This document shows positions 26,497 to 34,168 of a stretch of DNA of 64,000 nucleotides, piece after piece. Below the pieces are notes generated by a model. The model was not told where the DNA came from and ran no database searches. It worked only from the letters and a program-made list of their open reading frames with translations. Where the stretch lies: positions 1 through 64,000 of the forward strand of contig NZ_JAFFPT010000021.1 in NCBI RefSeq assembly GCF_016918785.1, given 5' to 3'. The DNA comes from Leptospira ainazelensis (GTDB taxonomy: Bacteria; Spirochaetota; Leptospiria; Leptospirales; Leptospiraceae). How positions within the stretch are numbered: position 1 is the first letter of the stretch; each line of letters opens with the position of its first letter. The translations under genes were made by a program, and so were the position numbers.

Positions 26497-26902
26497 GTTT
26501 TAATTTTTTCTTTTTGCTCTTAAAATTTTTGACTAAGCTATAGATTATTTCTCTCTCCTCGGCTGAAAGTTCTAAAATTTCTTTGAACATTTCTTTCGCT
26601 CCTTCGGTTCGTTTAATTTTTCGGAGGAAGTCTTCTTCCTCTTCCATTTTTTCAAACCAAATCTGTTTTTCCGCTTCAGTAAGATTTCCTGAATCTGCAT
26701 CCGGCAAGCCTTCACCTGATATGAACCAATGAAGATTCACACCTAATTCTTTCGCGACCGATCGAGTCTTTTCTGTTGAAAATTCTTTAATACGTTCTTT
26801 TAAAAAATCGTTAAACGCAGATGGAGTAATGCCAGCTTTTTTGGCAAAGTCCGACTGCGATAAACCAGATTCTTTAAAAAGTTTTAAAAGTTGCTGTCGC
26901 AA
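26477..26902 (-). CDS. XRE-family repressor (cI-like), 141 aa
   Basis: A lambda-repressor-like helix-turn-helix spans residues about 5-60 (SGLSQSDFAKKAGITPSAFNDFL). A HWFISGEGLP motif and a charged helical C-terminus (EEEEDFLRKIKR, LSAEEREIIYSLVKN) follow. There is no S24 peptidase domain, so induction cannot be by RecA self-cleavage. The likely start is the TTG at 26902, preceded by AGGA at seven bases. It diverges from a small Cro-like gene across two clean operators, the classic lysogeny switch layout. Confidence 0.85.
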   Translation of the reverse strand: MRQQLLKLFKESGLSQSDFAKKAGITPSAFNDFLKERIKEFSTEKTRSVAKELGVNLHWFISGEGLPDADSGNLTEAEKQIWFEKMEEEEDFLRKIKRTEGAKEMFKEILELSAEEREIIYSLVKNFKSKKKKLKPTSTGV

Positions 26903-26917
26903 AAAAAGTCCTAATAA

Positions 26918-26931
26918 TACTGAATTCAGTA
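26918..26931. promoter_or_regulatory. Operator 1 of the lysogeny switch
   Basis: TACTGAATTCAGTA is a 14-bp perfect palindrome. It shares the core TACTG-N4-CAGTA with operator 2; centres are 32 bp apart, three helical turns. It lies close to the repressor start and next to a TATTAT -10 candidate for the leftward promoter. Confidence 0.75.
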
Positions 26932-26940
26932 ATTTTATGC

Positions 26941-26970
26941 TTGAAATAATACTGGAATCAGTATTATGCT
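26941..26970. promoter_or_regulatory. Operator 2 within the rightward early promoter
   Basis: ATAATACTG-GAAT-CAGTATTAT (26946-26967) has 9-bp perfect arms. It lies between TTGAAA (26941-26946) and TATGCT (26965-26970), an 18-bp spaced promoter directed towards the Cro-like gene. Binding would occlude RNA polymerase. Confidence 0.75.
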
Positions 26971-27013
26971 ATTTCTGACGCCGACACCGACGACATAGTA
27001 AAAGGAAAGATTG

Positions 27014-27262
27014 ATGAAAGGTAATAAATTGCAACAAGGAAAATGGCCGAAGGGTGTTATGTCTCCTGAAGAAATCGATGAAAGGCTGAAAGCGTTAGGT
27101 TTGGGATATATGGATTTAAAACTTCGTATCGCTGGAGTTTCTTACGATACAGTGCGGCATACAATCAAAGGTCGATCTAACAACGATCAGGTGCTCCAGT
27201 ATTTAAAGGACCTTGGTATCAATCACGGTCGTACGCCCAGCAATTATAAAAGAGCATCATAA
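27014..27262 (+). CDS. Cro-like small helix-turn-helix protein, 82 aa
   Basis: The ATG at 27014 follows AAAGGAAAG at 4-5 bases. A helix-turn-helix spans about residues 18-60 (EEIDERLKALGLGYMDLKLR, then VSYDTVRHTIKGR). It is the first gene of the rightward early operon and diverges from the repressor, so a Cro or early-regulator role is likely. The basic C-terminus could contact DNA. Confidence 0.7.
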   Translation: MKGNKLQQGKWPKGVMSPEEIDERLKALGLGYMDLKLRIAGVSYDTVRHTIKGRSNNDQVLQYLKDLGINHGRTPSNYKRAS

Positions 27263-27276
27263 TTAAGAAAAATCAA

Positions 27277-27699
27277 ATGGAAAAGATTGAAATTCAAAAA
27301 CTTGTTCGGATGTTCGTCGAAGGACACACGTTACGAGAAATCGCTAAACAAACCAATCAATCTGAATCGAAATTATTAAAGAAATATTCTGAGCATGGTT
27401 ACAAGGTTTCGGATTTAAAAAAACTTAGAATTTCAACGAGGATGAACTTTTTGTTGGAAAAAATCGGTAAAGAACCTTTAAGCCGATCGGAATACAAATT
27501 CTTGAATCGGAAAGGCTATAATATATATAAAAAACGTTCGGACGAAAGTTCTTATTATTCCGAGCAAGTCCTTGTTCTCCTTACAAAAGAAGAGCGCGAG
27601 TTTGTAGAAGAACAAGGAGCAAAAACAAAGGAAGGAATGTCTTCGTATGTTAGAAATCTTATTAAGTCTGAGATGAGAAATACAAAAATGACAGCATAA
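27277..27699 (+). CDS. Putative DNA-binding protein, HTH plus ribbon-helix-helix-like end, 140 aa
   Basis: The N-terminus has a helix-turn-helix (EGHTLREIAKQTNQSESKLLKKY, about residues 15-37, described piecewise). The C-terminus (LTKEEREFVEEQGAK, SSYVRNLIKSEM) resembles a ribbon-helix-helix dimer. It starts at an ATG 14 bp after the Cro-like gene. Probably an early regulator; no family is assigned. Confidence 0.6.
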   Translation: MEKIEIQKLVRMFVEGHTLREIAKQTNQSESKLLKKYSEHGYKVSDLKKLRISTRMNFLLEKIGKEPLSRSEYKFLNRKGYNIYKKRSDESSYYSEQVLVLLTKEEREFVEEQGAKTKEGMSSYVRNLIKSEMRNTKMTA

Positions 27700-27756
27700 A
27701 CAAAAGAAAAGTCCGTGGGTTCTTGAAGAAAGCAAAATAAGACACGGGCGGATACG

Positions 27757-27951
27757 ATGGAAGAAGAAGCGCCAGAATTCTGGCAATATATTGGAAGAGG
27801 TGATTTACAGATTTCAAAAAGTTATTCTGAAGCGAAAAAGCAATGCGATCGATTGAGGTTTTTTATCGAAATCGCAAGGCCGCTTAATAAAGAAGCCCCG
27901 TTCCCGCTGGAACGGAAACGAGGCTGGAGAAAAGGCCATGACGCCCTTTGA
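27757..27951 (+). CDS. Small hypothetical protein, 64 aa
   Basis: The ATG at 27757 has a GGCGGA ahead of it. The C-terminal third is basic and overlaps a strong hairpin at 27898-27915, so the region may also act as RNA. No family is recognised. Confidence 0.4.
   Translation: MEEEAPEFWQYIGRGDLQISKSYSEAKKQCDRLRFFIEIARPLNKEAPFPLERKRGWRKGHDAL
27898..27915 (+). other. Stem-loop CCGTTCC-CGCT-GGAACGG
   Basis: A perfect 7-bp stem with a 4-base loop lies inside the end of the 64-aa ORF, with AGCC/GGCT able to extend the structure. It may attenuate or process the early transcript. No U-run follows. Confidence 0.4.
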
Positions 27952-27994
27952 GGATCATGTGCCTGAGTTTTAAGAAAAAGTAAAGGAGAAAACC

Positions 27995-28264
27995 ATGAAC
28001 CTAAATAGTAGTTCAGGCACTGAAAAAAAAGATTATCAAGTAACGGGATCAATTTCAGACCAAATGAATATTCCATTTTCTGAGGCTTTTAAACTGGCCG
28101 TCGCGGGTGATTGCTACGTTAAGATATTCTCGATTGTAGACGTTTATGAGAATCTCATAGATCACATTGAAACCCCGAAAGAATGCTTTCAAATTATTTC
28201 TGAATTTGGATACGGAATGAACGGACTTCAAGAATATCTTGAAAAAAAAGGAGTGGTATTATGA
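27995..28264 (+). CDS. Hypothetical early protein, 89 aa
   Basis: The start has a strong AAAGGAG site. The protein is mixed alpha/beta with no motif. The stop overlaps the next ATG (ATGA), tying it to the recombination operon. Confidence 0.6.
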   Translation: MNLNSSSGTEKKDYQVTGSISDQMNIPFSEAFKLAVAGDCYVKIFSIVDVYENLIDHIETPKECFQIISEFGYGMNGLQEYLEKKGVVL

Positions 28265-28551
28265 ATTCCGATCTTCAAATGAAACCGCTCCTAAATCTGA
28301 TGCAAAATCACAATTCTTTGGATTTTCCGGAATATACCGAATCAGACTCGACTCCTGAAATTAGAAGATCCTTAAGAAAACTGTATCGGAATGCGATGAA
28401 ACCAATACGGTCAATCGGCGTTCTCCGAAATCTTTGGAATCGTTTCCGCGAGCTCCTAGATGAAAATCGAAAATTAAAAAAAGAAGTCTCAGACTTGAAA
28501 GCAACGCTTTCAGATATCAAGTCTTCTTACAAACTTAGGGTGGAGGCGTGA
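28261..28551 (+). CDS. Hypothetical early protein with coiled-coil C-terminus, 96 aa
   Basis: This overlaps the upstream gene by four bases. The first half is basic; residues about 62-92 form a heptad-rich Leu/Lys coiled coil (LLDENRKLKKEVSDLKATL). It is a likely accessory protein of the recombination module. No family is recognised. Confidence 0.6.
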   Translation: MNSDLQMKPLLNLMQNHNSLDFPEYTESDSTPEIRRSLRKLYRNAMKPIRSIGVLRNLWNRFRELLDENRKLKKEVSDLKATLSDIKSSYKLRVEA

Positions 28552-28552
28552 T

Positions 28553-29416
28553 ATGGGAGTTTCAGATAATATTTCAGATCTCGTTTTATCAAACGGTGCC
28601 ATAAACCCTATGGCATATAAAAACAATCACAAAGATAAGCTTGCCGCTTTGAGAACTTTATTTCCGCCGGAAGATTACAATGTTGTATTGTTTTCGGAAT
28701 TATTAATGAGCCATTTGCCAGCGGGCGTTTCTCTCGTTCCGCAAATCATTGAAGTTTCCGAAAATGACATTTATGACGAAGTAACAGGTATGGAAATCGG
28801 TATAGCAAAAGATCACGCGATGTTAAAAGTCGAAAAAATTATTTCATTAGGTCAAGCTACTGGAATAAAACTGGAAAGAGTCGGAAGGGACGAAATAGAA
28901 ATTAACGGAGTTAAACACTTAGAAATTACTTATGTTGCTTCGATGATTCTTCCCAATGGAGTTAAGATAAATACTCCACCAATCCCGAAAGCATCGCCTA
29001 TGATGACCAAACATGGAAAGCAGCAAGCTCATCTTAACGAGAACGTTGATAAGAAAGCACAGCGAAACGCTATAAAGTATCTGCTTAACCTTCCGACACA
29101 AATGCTAAAGTCCCAAGCATTGAAAATGTGGGTTTGTTTGAAACCGGTCTTTGCAGAAGGAACTCCGGGAGATAAGACCGTAACCGGATCTGCGATCGCC
29201 GCGGCAGATGCGCTTTACGGAGAAAATTCGAAATCAATTAATCTCGGTCCTTCCCAAGAATCAATTCTTGAGAAATTAGAAAATTGCAAAACGCAAGAAG
29301 ACGTCCATGCCCTTTCCTCCACATTTTCACAAAAAGACTTTGATCTGGTTACCTTCGAAGGTCTCCGAACAGTTTTAGGAAGGAAATGGAAAGAACTCGG
29401 AGTGAAAAAGCAATGA
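28553..29416 (+). CDS. Putative single-strand DNA-annealing or DNA-binding protein, 287 aa
   Basis: The gene directly precedes and overlaps the SbcD-like nuclease gene (ATGA). The central part contains KKAQRNAIKYLLNLP, resembling the conserved K-A-x-R-N-A-x-R block of several phage annealing/recombination proteins. The rest is not recognisable. Context (SbcC/SbcD, HNH) supports a recombination role; the annealing function itself is inference. Confidence 0.5.
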   Translation: MGVSDNISDLVLSNGAINPMAYKNNHKDKLAALRTLFPPEDYNVVLFSELLMSHLPAGVSLVPQIIEVSENDIYDEVTGMEIGIAKDHAMLKVEKIISLGQATGIKLERVGRDEIEINGVKHLEITYVASMILPNGVKINTPPIPKASPMMTKHGKQQAHLNENVDKKAQRNAIKYLLNLPTQMLKSQALKMWVCLKPVFAEGTPGDKTVTGSAIAAADALYGENSKSINLGPSQESILEKLENCKTQEDVHALSSTFSQKDFDLVTFEGLRTVLGRKWKELGVKKQ

Positions 29417-30564
29417 TCGTAGGACATACAGCAGACATTCATCTCCGGGGTGGGGAAGGGAGTGAAGAAGCAGTAGCGCTTATGAAGGCCGCCGGAATCT
29501 TTATCGAAAAAGGATGCAAAATCGTCTGTATCAATGGGGATATCTTTGAGGATGTTTCGGATCCAGACCAAAGACTCGTATTCAGAAATTTTCTCGATAT
29601 GCTTCACGGAGAAGGGATCTCGACGTTCACTCTTCGTGGGAATCACGACAAACCAAAGGATTTGCGGTCCTTCAAGGACAAACTAAATCCACTTTGTTAT
29701 GAATTTGACAAACCAGGTCATATCATTCTTCCGAATTCGCTCGAAAAAATTCAGGTCTTCGCTCTTCCACATTTCGGAGCCGGGGCGCTCGCTCTTCAAA
29801 ATCAATCGATTGATGATTTCCATTCCAAGGGTAACAACCTAATTGTAGACTTATTGGAAGATTGGTTTCAGAAAATTCGAAACTATTCCGGACCTTCTCT
29901 GGTATTATTCCACGGAACGGTTTCAGGCGCGGTCCTTGACAATAAGAGAATTCCTCGAAACAACGGAATTTTTTTACCACAAACCATCTTGGATTCTTTC
30001 GGTTGTCCGGTGGTCGGAGGCCACTATCATTTTTGCCAAAAGATTGGCCAATGGATTTGGTATTCCGGATCGACAACCAGGCAAACCTGGGGTGAAGCGG
30101 ACGATGACAAAGGAATTCTTCTTTGGGAAATCGAAGATGGATCATGGCGTAAAGAACCAGACTTTATTTCGCTAAACCCGGAACCAATGCGTACTGTGAA
30201 TCTCGACTGGGATGGTGAAAATCTCATCGATAAAGAATCGGGGAAAGTCCTGGAGCCTACAGAGTTTAAAGGAAAGGTTCGCATACGTCTTGATGTTCCG
30301 GAAGCACTTTCACACTCCGTTCCGAAAACTCTTGAGAAATTTTTCCCAAAAGCAACAGATCTTAAACCGGAAAGGTCAACGATTTCAAAGGTCGCAGTGC
30401 GGTCGGAAGAAATCGGATCTGTCGAGTCTATTGAAGACGGAATTATCGTATATTTCCGGGCAAAAAATAAACCAGAAAGTGAGATCCATGGGTTATTGGA
30501 AGAATATCGTATTGGGTATTTTGAAATGACTGAAGGGTTGAAAATTGGGGAGGGCGCTATATGA
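29413..30564 (+). CDS. sbcD: SbcD/Mre11-like nuclease
   Basis: The protein from the ATG at 29413 (383 aa) has the metallophosphatase motifs in order: TADIHL (D8, H10), NGDIFED, RGNHDKP, LFHGTVSG and GGHYHF. SbcD/Mre11 binds a Rad50-like partner and cuts DNA ends and hairpins. The stop overlaps the next gene, which encodes that partner. In phages (T4 gp47) the pair drives recombination-dependent replication. The capping domain in the C-terminus is shorter and divergent. Confidence 0.9.
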   Translation: MIVGHTADIHLRGGEGSEEAVALMKAAGIFIEKGCKIVCINGDIFEDVSDPDQRLVFRNFLDMLHGEGISTFTLRGNHDKPKDLRSFKDKLNPLCYEFDKPGHIILPNSLEKIQVFALPHFGAGALALQNQSIDDFHSKGNNLIVDLLEDWFQKIRNYSGPSLVLFHGTVSGAVLDNKRIPRNNGIFLPQTILDSFGCPVVGGHYHFCQKIGQWIWYSGSTTRQTWGEADDDKGILLWEIEDGSWRKEPDFISLNPEPMRTVNLDWDGENLIDKESGKVLEPTEFKGKVRIRLDVPEALSHSVPKTLEKFFPKATDLKPERSTISKVAVRSEEIGSVESIEDGIIVYFRAKNKPESEIHGLLEEYRIGYFEMTEGLKIGEGAI

Positions 30565-32936
30565 TCATCGAAGCACTCAAAACAAAAGGGATGATTGCAT
30601 TCCCGGAAGAGATAAATTTTAGAATTCCGAATCTTAAGAAAATCGCAATTATAGGAAAGACTGGCGCGGGCAAATCTTCGTTGATGGATACTCTCTTTAT
30701 TTCCTGGTTTGGAAAAACTCCGCTCCGCGAATCGGCTTCAGGTAGAGAGGAAGGTGCAATTTACGATTGTTTTACATCACGTGATTCGTTTGTTGAATCA
30801 ATCGTATCCATGAATGGACACACGATCCACGCCAAGCGGTTAATTGATCCAGTTTCGAGAAAGCAAATTCCGTATCTCTATATCGACGGGAAAGCCGTTT
30901 CAGAAGGGAAAATAAAAGAGTTTAACGAGAAACTATTTGAGGCTACAAAAATTACTGAGAGAGTTTTTCTTTCTGCGATTTATCATGCTCAAACCGGTAA
31001 AGGTAGGCTCACAGGTTTAGATCAGAAAGATGTTCGAGAACTGTTCGATGACCTTTTAAACTTCTGCGAGTATGATAAACAATTTTCATTTTTCGAAACT
31101 AAACGGACGAAAGTTTCGAAAGAATTAGAAGGAATCAATTCCGCAATTCAGATGATTTCTACTTCCGATTCTTCCTCAAATCTTCGTAATGATTTGGATT
31201 CCAAAAAAGAATCTTTAGAGAAAAAAATTCAAGAAATTTCAAACGCCACTCATGTTTCAAATGAGAAAAGACAAATGGTGGCCAATTTGAAAGCAAATTT
31301 CAAAGACATTTCTGATTTAAAAGAGAAGCTGCAAACAATTCAGTCAGAAATCGCAACGGATGTCGCTTCGATCGAAGGATTCCAAAAAAAGATTGAAGCA
31401 AATAAAACTCAAATACTCGCCCGTTCCGGTGAAATAAGAGAAGCGGAATTAAATCAAAAAAATTGGGAAGAAGAAGAGAAGATTTTAATTTCAAAAAAGG
31501 AAAGATCGAAAGAGAAACTTTCAGAAATAGAATCGATAATAACTGAAAAAGAAAGTAACCTAAGATCAAAGAAAAGACATCTTGAAGAAGAAATCACTCA
31601 CAAAGAAAAAGAAAACAAAGTTTTGTCGGAAAGAAAAATAAAACTTCAAGTCGAGTGTGCAGGAATCGAATCAAAAATAAACGAAACGAAGTCAAAGTCA
31701 TCTTTACTTGAAGAAGTTCCTTGTCGTGGAAAAGTCATCGAAGGGGAAAATCTTCCAGATTCCTGTCTGCTACTTAAAGATGCTCGAGCGTCACAAGCGG
31801 AGCTTCCTCCCCTTATCCTCAAATTTGAAGAAATCGATAAGTTAATCACTGAAATTTACATTGATGAGAACTATATTTCAGTTCGGAAATTGGAAATAAA
31901 ACAAATCGATGACGATCTTCAGAATTTAAAATTAACCCCAGAGTATTTGAGTTTAAAAGAATCTTATTCAGGATATGAAAAAGAGTTGGAGGGCCTACAG
32001 AAAAAAATAAAAGACCCCACTCATTCAGATCTTGTAAAATTGGTTCCTTATTTGGAAACGGCGGAAGAAAAAATCGAGGATTATAAGAAGAGCATCCTGA
32101 AACTCGAAGAATCGATTTCTAAAAAGGAAAAAATTCAATCTGAAACCGAGATCCTAATAAATGCGAAATCAAACGAGGAAGCTGCTATCACAAATGCGGA
32201 AAAAGAATTTCAAGATTCCGAAGAGCAAATCGAACCTTTGCAAAAATCTAAATCTGATTTAGAAAAGGAAATTGGTTCAATTTCTGCGAAACTTGAAATT
32301 GCACTTCGGAACGAGGAAAGGATTGCGGATCTCAATAAGGAAAAATTATTAAAAGAGACCCAGCTTGGAAAATTGCGATCCATATGTGAAGCCCTTGGGC
32401 CAAAAGGAGCCCGCGCTTTGATGGTTGATGCCGCTGGTCCTGAAATTTCTTCAACTATCAATTCGATTCTTTCGGAATCATTTCCAGGAGTATTTCAAAT
32501 AAAAATAAATACTGTCAGAGAAAGTTCAACTGGAAATTCTAAAGAAGATTTTTCGGTTACTGTTCTGGATAACCGAACTGGTATCGAATCTTTAATCAAA
32601 AACAAATCTGGCGGAGAAGGGAATATTCTCAACGAAGCAATTTCATTAGGTGTTGCCGTTTATAAGCGAAACAAATTTGGAGCGGATATTCAAACATTGC
32701 TTCGGGACGAATCGGACGGAGGATTAGATTCCGAAACAGTTTTTCTTTATCAGAAAATGTTAGATCGAGCGATTGAAGATGGGCGCTTTAATCAAGTTAT
32801 ATTCATTACGCATAAGAAAGCAATTCAAGAGTTGGCGGATCAAATTTTTGAAGTTAAAAATGGAAAGATATATGATCTCTCATTTGCGACTGAGGAAATT
32901 GAGTCAACGGAAGAGCTAATCGAGGTGGGACTATGA
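30561..32936 (+). CDS. sbcC: SbcC/Rad50-like SMC ATPase
   Basis: The 791-aa protein has Walker A GKTGAGKSS (about residues 32-40), long coiled coils (about 175-390 and 420-600), the ABC signature SGGEGN (683-688) and Walker B followed by DESDGGLD (about 714-722). The hook between the coils is unusual: Cys388 and Cys402 are separated by 13 residues instead of the CxxC of the zinc hook. It partners SbcD in ATP-controlled end processing. It overlaps sbcD and the next gene by four bases each. Confidence 0.92.
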   Translation: MIIEALKTKGMIAFPEEINFRIPNLKKIAIIGKTGAGKSSLMDTLFISWFGKTPLRESASGREEGAIYDCFTSRDSFVESIVSMNGHTIHAKRLIDPVSRKQIPYLYIDGKAVSEGKIKEFNEKLFEATKITERVFLSAIYHAQTGKGRLTGLDQKDVRELFDDLLNFCEYDKQFSFFETKRTKVSKELEGINSAIQMISTSDSSSNLRNDLDSKKESLEKKIQEISNATHVSNEKRQMVANLKANFKDISDLKEKLQTIQSEIATDVASIEGFQKKIEANKTQILARSGEIREAELNQKNWEEEEKILISKKERSKEKLSEIESIITEKESNLRSKKRHLEEEITHKEKENKVLSERKIKLQVECAGIESKINETKSKSSLLEEVPCRGKVIEGENLPDSCLLLKDARASQAELPPLILKFEEIDKLITEIYIDENYISVRKLEIKQIDDDLQNLKLTPEYLSLKESYSGYEKELEGLQKKIKDPTHSDLVKLVPYLETAEEKIEDYKKSILKLEESISKKEKIQSETEILINAKSNEEAAITNAEKEFQDSEEQIEPLQKSKSDLEKEIGSISAKLEIALRNEERIADLNKEKLLKETQLGKLRSICEALGPKGARALMVDAAGPEISSTINSILSESFPGVFQIKINTVRESSTGNSKEDFSVTVLDNRTGIESLIKNKSGGEGNILNEAISLGVAVYKRNKFGADIQTLLRDESDGGLDSETVFLYQKMLDRAIEDGRFNQVIFITHKKAIQELADQIFEVKNGKIYDLSFATEEIESTEELIEVGL

Positions 32937-33217
32937 AGTCGTTTAAAGGACAGGTTTCATTTCTCAACTCAAGCGGGAGGGACAACGTTCGTCTCCGGAG
33001 AGCCTACGAGAGAATGGTAAAGGATTTCGGAAAAGAGATTATCCATAGCTTGAGATGTTGCAATGTCTGCGAAGCGACGAAAGAGCTTTGGATGTTTCCG
33101 GTAAAATGGAAACAGAAGTTTTTCTTACACATTTGCCGAGATTGTGAATCGAAACGAATCAAACTCTCGATTAAAAAGCACGGTATTAAGCACACAAGAG
33201 GAAGGAAATCGAAATGA
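32933..33217 (+). CDS. Small zinc-ribbon protein, 94 aa
   Basis: A four-Cys site (CNVC at about residues 39-42 and CRDC at about 66-69) lies in a basic protein. It overlaps the sbcC stop (ATGA) and so is part of the recombination operon. It could be a small nucleic-acid-binding or HNH-degenerate protein. Confidence 0.65.
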   Translation: MKSFKGQVSFLNSSGRDNVRLRRAYERMVKDFGKEIIHSLRCCNVCEATKELWMFPVKWKQKFFLHICRDCESKRIKLSIKKHGIKHTRGRKSK

Positions 33218-33245
33218 GAATCGAATGCTTTTTAGGGAAAGCCCT

Positions 33246-33512
33246 ATGAATGAAATATTTGGTATTCTTTTCATAATCGCCATTGGGATTTTTTACTTTG
33301 CCCAATGGGTACATTGTTCTGATTCAGAAATGATTCCATTGCAGTGGTTCGAAGATTTTAAGACCAACATCAAAAATCAAATTCAAAAAAGTAGAGAACA
33401 AGCTGCGCTAAAGGCAGCAAATTCTTTTTTGCAGGATTCTAAAAGTAGGCCGGCAGATTCTTTTTTGTATAATTCAATGAGACATATTAACAAAAATCAG
33501 GGACAAAAATGA
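33246..33512 (+). CDS. Small membrane-anchored protein, 88 aa
   Basis: The ATG at 33246 follows GGGAAA. One N-terminal membrane helix (about residues 4-22) is followed by a Lys/Ala/Gln-rich soluble tail. A longer upstream frame overlaps the previous gene and is not preferred. Function unknown. Confidence 0.55.
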   Translation: MNEIFGILFIIAIGIFYFAQWVHCSDSEMIPLQWFEDFKTNIKNQIQKSREQAALKAANSFLQDSKSRPADSFLYNSMRHINKNQGQK

Positions 33513-33769
33513 ACGAGGAACTAGTTAAGGAATTGCTAATGAATAACGGATTTATTGAGTCTGTGATTCCGAACAAGTTTCATTATAAAGATGGAACAGT
33601 GGCTCATATTCGTGATCAAGTCAGTTTCGAAAAGAATAAAGAGAGAATCTTTTGCACGAAAAGCTTGGGACAAATTCGTATCTTCTTAAATGGTTTGAAG
33701 GCTGGCGCTCGAAATCCGCCCATGATGTTTTCTTGTTTTGATCATTTTTATAGAAGGAATGGAGTATAA
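33509..33769 (+). CDS. Hypothetical protein, 86 aa
   Basis: The ATG overlaps the preceding stop. It is a mixed alpha/beta, basic protein; the central FHYKDGTVAHIRDQ looks like a beta-hairpin. No family is recognised. Confidence 0.5.
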   Translation: MNEELVKELLMNNGFIESVIPNKFHYKDGTVAHIRDQVSFEKNKERIFCTKSLGQIRIFLNGLKAGARNPPMMFSCFDHFYRRNGV

Positions 33770-33876
33770 AGTTTTCTGCGAGAGTTCCGCTGGGGAAAGG
33801 GTTTGATGATTTTGACCTTGCATAATTTCAAAGGTGAGATTGTGGCTCTCGCAGAATATTTTATAAAGGAGTTTAG

Positions 33877-34113
33877 ATGGAAGTTATAGGGGAGTTATTG
33901 GAATCGGATGTGGACGATAAAGGAAAGATTGAAGCGCATATAACGCTCGATATTCTCCGAGGGTTTTCAACTCGAAAAGGAGTTCTTTTCCCAGGAATGG
34001 AAGTTATAAAGCTATTTATCACAAATTTAATAGAAACTTTATCCTTCGTGAACAAACAGTTAGAATACGAAATGCTTGAGTCTGACGTTTCCGAGCACTT
34101 GAGAAAAAAGTGA
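33877..34113 (+). CDS. Hypothetical protein, 78 aa
   Basis: A good AAAGGAG site precedes the ATG. It is an acidic, helical protein without known motifs. The 107 bp before it hold no other gene. Confidence 0.55.
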   Translation: MEVIGELLESDVDDKGKIEAHITLDILRGFSTRKGVLFPGMEVIKLFITNLIETLSFVNKQLEYEMLESDVSEHLRKK

Positions 34114-34168
34114 GATACGGAAAACCATTTTCGGAAATTTTATTTTAACGTACTAGAGAAAAACTCGA

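Noticed and set aside
27822..28076. 84-codon minus-strand ORF in the early operon
   Set aside because: It lies across two plus-strand genes with good ribosome binding sites and lacks its own.
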